DNA from: JBBQNY01 sp038255255 | Lineage (GTDB): Bacteria; Pseudomonadota; Gammaproteobacteria; Xanthomonadales; Ahniellaceae | Assembly: GCA_038255255.1 (NCBI GenBank) | Contig: JBBSLL010000010.1 | Span: forward strand, 1-64,000 | Reading direction: 5' to 3' | Length of the DNA stretch: 64,000 bases | Shown here: positions 60,125-64,000 of the stretch, in pieces | Numbering within the stretch: the first letter of the stretch is position 1 | Layout of the letters: each line of letters begins with the position of its first letter | Notes under the pieces: generated by a model | Told to the model about the DNA's origin: nothing | Databases searched by the model: none | What the model saw: the letters and a program-made list of their open reading frames with translations, nothing else | Made by a program: the position numbers and the translations under genes

Positions 60125-63100
60125 ATGTTCTTCCGTTCGTCTGTCGTCTCGACACGTCCGCTCGTCCGCGACTGCCCCATAACGAAATGGAAACGCCTGC
60201 TGGCTCTGGCCCGCAACGTCCTGCTCGCGGTTGTCCTTGTCGCGGTCCCGGCGATCGCGTCCGCGGGACTCAACACCATCAACATCATCTCCGGCAACGG
60301 TCAGGCCGGAGCCACCGGAACGATCCTGCCCGATCCGCTGACGGTCGAGTACCGCAACAGTGCCGGTGCGCTCATCCCCGGTGGAAGCGTCATTTTCACG
60401 GTGACAGCCGGCGATGCCGCGCTAGACAAATTCGGCAGCACGCAACGGTTCATTACGACCGATGGAGCCGGTCGCGCAATGGTGAGCGCTCACCTGGGCA
60501 ACACACCGGGCCCTGTCACCGTTGAGGTCACGGATTTCAGCAGTTCCGCGCCGGCGATCTTCAACCTTACGGCTACAGCACCCAACAATTCCATTTCGGT
60601 GATCTCCGGCGACAACCAGCAGGCAAGCGTCGGACAGCCCTTCGAGCAGCCATTGATCGTCGAGTTGAGAGATGGACAGGGGATGCTACCCATCGGCGTC
60701 CGCGTGACTTTCGAGATCACGCGCGGCAGCGCCACCTTCGACAACGGGCAGTTCTCCTTTTCGGCAACGACCGGAAAAGTCGGACGGGCAGCGGCGTCGC
60801 TGGTCGCGGGCGACCAGCAGGGCCAGGTGAGTATCCGAATTCGCGCGGATGGATACACCGACGCGGCGGCCGGTGCGTTCGTCAGCAATTTCGGGGCTAA
60901 CCCGTCGGTTAGCTTCACCGACGGGGAGTTCCAGGATACTTCGGTCAATACGCCCTTCCCGATGCCGCTTGTCGCGACGGTCGATGACGGAGTTCCCCGC
61001 TCCGCCGACAAGGGTGGCACGGCCGGGACCACGGGCACGATTCCCGATGTGCCGGTGACATTCACCGTGTTGACCGGAAATGCAGTTTTTTCCGCCAATG
61101 GCCAAAGCAGTATTACCGTCAACTCGGATGCGGGCGGGCAAGCTTCGGTCTTCGTTGACGCCACTTCGCCCGAGGGCGACGTCGTTATCGAAGCCACGGC
61201 CGACACCTTTCGTCCGGATAGAACGCAGGGCCTGAGGATTGTCGGAGCGGATGGCACCATCCAGGTGCAAGGCGGAGACGGCCAGGCGTTGGCACCGGGC
61301 GATACCACTCTCAAGCCGCTGGTCGCGATGGTGCAAGACTCTGCCGCGCAACCCGTGGCGGGCGTCACGGTCAGCTATCGGGTGCTGGATCTCGGGTTGA
61401 CGCCGCCCGTTGGGATCACCGTTGAACCGGCTTCCGGTGTCAGCGGCTCGGACGGACTGGTGGACTTCGTGGTCAGCACCACCGCCAAGACAGCCAATGG
61501 CGATTACAGAATTGAAGCCGCCGCCCTTGGTTACTCGCCGGCCTATTTCAGTTTGCGGGTGAGCGACAAAGCCGGCTTCGTGTCTTTTGATATCACACGA
61601 GGCAACAACCAGAGCGGCCCGACCAACAAGGCTCTGCCCGTGCCTTTCGAGGTTCAGGCTCTCGATACGGGCAAGGGCAGCATTCCCATCAGGAACGTCG
61701 TGGTCACTTTCGACGTGAGCAGCGGCTCGGCTTCTATTCAAGGTGGCAGCGGCAAGCCCGTCCAGACATTCCAGGTGCTCACCGACGCCAATGGATTCGC
61801 CAGGGCAATGGTGACTCCGGAAGATCCAGGTGGCCCGTTCCAGGTCACCGCGAGCGCGAACATTTTCAACACCGATTTCGTCGAAGTTTTCGACGGCTCC
61901 GGAATACCCGCGGCGCCGCCGACGCTAACGATCGTGAGCGGTGACGGACAATCGGGCCAGCCGAATACCATCCTTGCCAGTCCGATCGTGGCCGAGTTCC
62001 GCGATAGCGCCGGCGCACCGATCGTGAAGGGAGTGGTGCACTTCCGCATCAATTCGGGTGACGCGTTGCTGCAACCCGTGGGCGGCAGCAATCCCTCCTC
62101 GCTGGTGCAGGTCACGACGGATTCCCTGGGCCGCGCGGCCGTCGAGATGGTGCTCGGCGCAACACCGGGACCGGTGCAGGCGGAGGCTGGGGGAGACCCT
62201 GATTTCGTCGTCAACGCGCCTTTCGGCGCCACCATCGTTGCGGCGCCGCCGACGCTTACGATCGTCAGCGGTGACGCGCAGTCGGGACTGCCGAACAGCA
62301 CGTCAGCGAATCCGCTGGTCGCGGAGTACCGAGACGGCAATGGCAATGTGGTTCCTGGTCATCGCCTCGTCGTCGAGATCACCAGCGGCAATGCGCTGGT
62401 GCAGGAGCGTCCGAGCGGATCGCCCGCAACTTCCATCGTCGTGTTCACCGATGGCAGTGGACAGGTGCTCGCCGACATCCTGTTCGGGCCCACTCCCGGG
62501 GCAGTGACAGGGCGCGTCGTGGACCCCGCGCCCGTTGGGCAGAATGGAACACAGGGCGTGTTCGGTCTCGCTGCACCTGCGCCGTTCACCGCCACCATCA
62601 CGGCGGCGCCGTCGACGCTGACCATCACCGGCGGCAACAACCAGAGCGCTCCACCGAACACCACGCTGCCTGATCCCCTGAGCGTGCGATTGCTCGATGG
62701 CGCGGGCGCCCCGGTAAACGGTGCATCGGTGTTCTATACCGTCACCGCTGGCGACGCGGCGTTTTCCAACGGCCAGACCACGTTCGTCACCAGCACGAAT
62801 GCGACGGGCGACGCCGCGGCAACGCTCACCTTTGGACCTGCGCAGGGACCGGTTACCGTCACCGCGAATGCCGATGGCCAGAGTGTCACCTTCAACCTGA
62901 CGAGTGTCGTGCCGAACGTGGCGCCGACCATCACGTACAACCCGCCAGCCGGCAGCGCCTTCGCGTTGTCCGCTGACGGAGCGAGTGCATTCGGCAACAT
63001 CACCGCCACGCCGAGTGGCGGATCGGGCTCGGGCTCCCTTGCGACCACGACCGTTGGCAACTGCAGTTTCGCAACCAACTCCGCCAGCTTCGCGGTGACG

Positions 63101-64000
63101 GGTGCGCCGTTGACCTTCGAAGGCAACACGACCACATCCGGAACGCTTTCGCTTTCCTGTCAGGTGGGGCCAGGGGCAGTCACGGCTCGCTTGACGTGTA
63201 CAGAGACTCGGGGAATTGCTGCCGAACCCGTGCCGGTATTTTTCGACGTTACCTGCCCCGCAGCGCCAACGGCGCCGACGATCACCATCACCGGGGGCGA
63301 CGCGCAGTCCGGTCCGCCGAACACGACCGCGCCCCAGCCACTCGCGGCCCAGTACCGCGATGGCGCGGGCAATCCGGTGTCGGGACAACAGCTTCTCGTC
63401 GAGATCACGAGCGGCAATGCCCAGGTTCGAGGCCGTCCGAGCGGAACCGCCAGCACGGCAATCGTGGTGGCCACCGACAGCATGGGCCAGATCCTTGTCG
63501 ACATCCTGTTCGGTGCCACGCCCGGCGCGGTAACAGGGTTCATTTCCGAGTTCCGCCCCGTCGGCCAGAACGGACCGCAGGGTCTTCCGGCGCCTGCGGC
63601 ACCTGCGCCGTTCACTGCGACCATCACGGCGGCGCCGTCGACGCTGACCATCACGGGCGGCAACAACCAGAGCGCGCCGCCGAACACGACGCTGCCTGAT
63701 CCATTGAGTGTGCGATTGCTCAATGGCGCCGGCGCCCCGGTCAACGGTGCATCGGTGTTCTATACCGTCACCGGTGGCGACGCGACGTTCTCCAACGGCC
63801 AGACCACGTTCGTCACCAGCACGAACGCCACAGGCGACGCGTCGGCCACGCTGACTTTCGGTCCGTCGCAAGGTCCGGTGACCGTCACAGTGGGCGCGGA
63901 CGGCCAGACCGTCACGTTCAACGAAACCATCGTGGCGCCGGCGCCCGGAACCATCTCCATCGTTTCCGGCAACAACCAGTCCGGCGCGCCAGGCACGGAC
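60125..64000 (+). CDS. Giant exported protein of tandem Ig-like (Big_1/invasin-type) repeats, 3' end outside the window
   Basis: At least 1,292 codons open to the end of the window with no stop. The leader NVLLAVVLVAVPAIASAG ends near residue 48. Then about eleven units of roughly 100 residues follow, each opening with a variant of ISGNGQAG, VSGDGQSGQPN or TGGNNQSAPPN and closing with a GPVTVTxxADGxxVTF strand. This is the bacterial Ig-like group 1 arrangement found in intimin/invasin adhesins and in large surface proteins. One unit is interrupted by a Cys-containing insert (about 62910-63260) whose four Cys could form disulfides. A GGGGAAAGGGC ribosome-binding sequence precedes the ATG. No beta-barrel or anchor is seen in the part available. 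Confidence 0.88.
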   Translation, partial: MFFRSSVVSTRPLVRDCPITKWKRLLALARNVLLAVVLVAVPAIASAGLNTINIISGNGQAGATGTILPDPLTVEYRNSAGALIPGGSVIFTVTAGDAALDKFGSTQRFITTDGAGRAMVSAHLGNTPGPVTVEVTDFSSSAPAIFNLTATAPNNSISVISGDNQQASVGQPFEQPLIVELRDGQGMLPIGVRVTFEITRGSATFDNGQFSFSATTGKVGRAAASLVAGDQQGQVSIRIRADGYTDAAAGAFVSNFGANPSVSFTDGEFQDTSVNTPFPMPLVATVDDGVPRSADKGGTAGTTGTIPDVPVTFTVLTGNAVFSANGQSSITVNSDAGGQASVFVDATSPEGDVVIEATADTFRPDRTQGLRIVGADGTIQVQGGDGQALAPGDTTLKPLVAMVQDSAAQPVAGVTVSYRVLDLGLTPPVGITVEPASGVSGSDGLVDFVVSTTAKTANGDYRIEAAALGYSPAYFSLRVSDKAGFVSFDITRGNNQSGPTNKALPVPFEVQALDTGKGSIPIRNVVVTFDVSSGSASIQGGSGKPVQTFQVLTDANGFARAMVTPEDPGGPFQVTASANIFNTDFVEVFDGSGIPAAPPTLTIVSGDGQSGQPNTILASPIVAEFRDSAGAPIVKGVVHFRINSGDALLQPVGGSNPSSLVQVTTDSLGRAAVEMVLGATPGPVQAEAGGDPDFVVNAPFGATIVAAPPTLTIVSGDAQSGLPNSTSANPLVAEYRDGNGNVVPGHRLVVEITSGNALVQERPSGSPATSIVVFTDGSGQVLADILFGPTPGAVTGRVVDPAPVGQNGTQGVFGLAAPAPFTATITAAPSTLTITGGNNQSAPPNTTLPDPLSVRLLDGAGAPVNGASVFYTVTAGDAAFSNGQTTFVTSTNATGDAAATLTFGPAQGPVTVTANADGQSVTFNLTSVVPNVAPTITYNPPAGSAFALSADGASAFGNITATPSGGSGSGSLATTTVGNCSFATNSASFAVTGAPLTFEGNTTTSGTLSLSCQVGPGAVTARLTCTETRGIAAEPVPVFFDVTCPAAPTAPTITITGGDAQSGPPNTTAPQPLAAQYRDGAGNPVSGQQLLVEITSGNAQVRGRPSGTASTAIVVATDSMGQILVDILFGATPGAVTGFISEFRPVGQNGPQGLPAPAAPAPFTATITAAPSTLTITGGNNQSAPPNTTLPDPLSVRLLNGAGAPVNGASVFYTVTGGDATFSNGQTTFVTSTNATGDASATLTFGPSQGPVTVTVGADGQTVTFNETIVAPAPGTISIVSGNNQSGAPGTD
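62252..62896 (+). repeat. Ig-like module pair, first copy of a 1,026-base in-frame duplication
   Basis: Two Ig-like units (GDAQSG-type and GGNNQSAPPN-type) encoded here recur exactly 1,026 bases downstream. The spacing is the same at several landmarks, for example 62273 and 63299 or 62611 and 63637, so the copies have no net length change. The DNA identity is highest around 62600-62830. Confidence 0.85.
63278..63922 (+). repeat. Ig-like module pair, second copy of the 1,026-base duplication
   Basis: Second copy of the two-unit Ig-like module, 342 codons after the first. The first unit has diverged more (GRPSGTASTAIVVATDSMGQ against ERPSGSPATSIVVFTDGSGQ), while the second unit is almost the same at the DNA level. 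This suggests recent exchange or conversion. Confidence 0.85.

Noticed and set aside
62303..63871. 522-codon minus-strand frame with repeated segments opposite the Ig array
   Set aside because: The repetition is inherited from the plus-strand Ig repeats; no leader or domain is seen.
60270..64000. Direct repeats that might be read as a CRISPR or satellite array
   Set aside because: The repeat units are about 300 bases, in frame and diverged by codon; they encode Ig-like domains. No 20-40 base repeats with unique spacers.

Overview
The window is a high-GC bacterial chromosome segment, densely packed with mostly housekeeping genes. Two short tRNA-Ser genes and one 4.5S SRP RNA gene are present. 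I see no insertion sequence, prophage or CRISPR array. The gene set (ZipA, EpmA, exonuclease I, TcdA, Kdo kinase KdkA, methionine aminotransferase plus omega-amidase, entericidin lipoproteins, smc-zipA-ligA order, and the rpmF-fab-pabBC-mltG-tmk-holB-pilZ string) points to a Gammaproteobacterium. The order of these genes resembles Xanthomonadales and relatives. That placement is inference from family knowledge and was not tested by a search.

Layout. 1-1.5 kb: start of a leftward succinate dehydrogenase operon (SdhAF4 assembly factor, sdhC, sdhD, and sdhA cut by the window edge). 1.6-4.8 kb: ygfZ, an orphan phosphonate-type binding protein and exonuclease I, rightward. 4.9-13.2 kb: leftward yciI-bolA and smc-zipA-ligA-epmA. 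13.6-17.0 kb: rightward scpA-scpB-rluB, so both halves of the condensin (Smc and ScpAB) lie within about 6 kb. RluB carries a very long basic low-complexity tail. 17-23.8 kb: leftward envelope and metabolic genes (CsgG-like protein, two entericidins, YafV/YbdL, a membrane-anchored glutamate-synthase-like protein, a glycine-zipper protein, a prohibitin-family protein).

23.8-41.3 kb: a mixed region with an APC permease, MgtE, TatD, TcdA, a polytopic membrane protein overlapping a c-type cytochrome gene, three glycine-zipper proteins in the whole window, the SRP RNA, tRNA-Ser(GGA), a cardiolipin synthase-like protein, a secreted S8 protease, MsrB, an App1-type phosphatase, glutathione peroxidase, a cold-shock protein and an orphan NarL-type regulator.

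41.4-55.6 kb: a long leftward run. kdkA, an MBL hydrolase and moaA-moaC-moaD-moaE are linked by 4-base start/stop overlaps or a 4-base gap. Then come yceD-rpmF-fabH-fabD-fabG-acpP-(terminator)-fabF-pabB-pabC-mltG-tmk-holB-pilZ. Fatty-acid synthesis, folate precursor synthesis, peptidoglycan processing and replication genes are thus coordinated with ribosomal protein L32.

55.6-64 kb: a heptosyltransferase-family gene that seems to need a CTG start, a DUF6165 gene, tRNA-Ser(CGA), and then the most unusual pair. A leftward 816-residue caspase-like protein (Sel1 repeats, long coiled coil, Ig-like segment, caspase domain with His and Cys present) is divergent from a rightward exported protein of at least 1,292 residues made of tandem Ig-like repeats, which runs off the window. 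The Ig array contains an in-frame 1,026-base tandem duplication.
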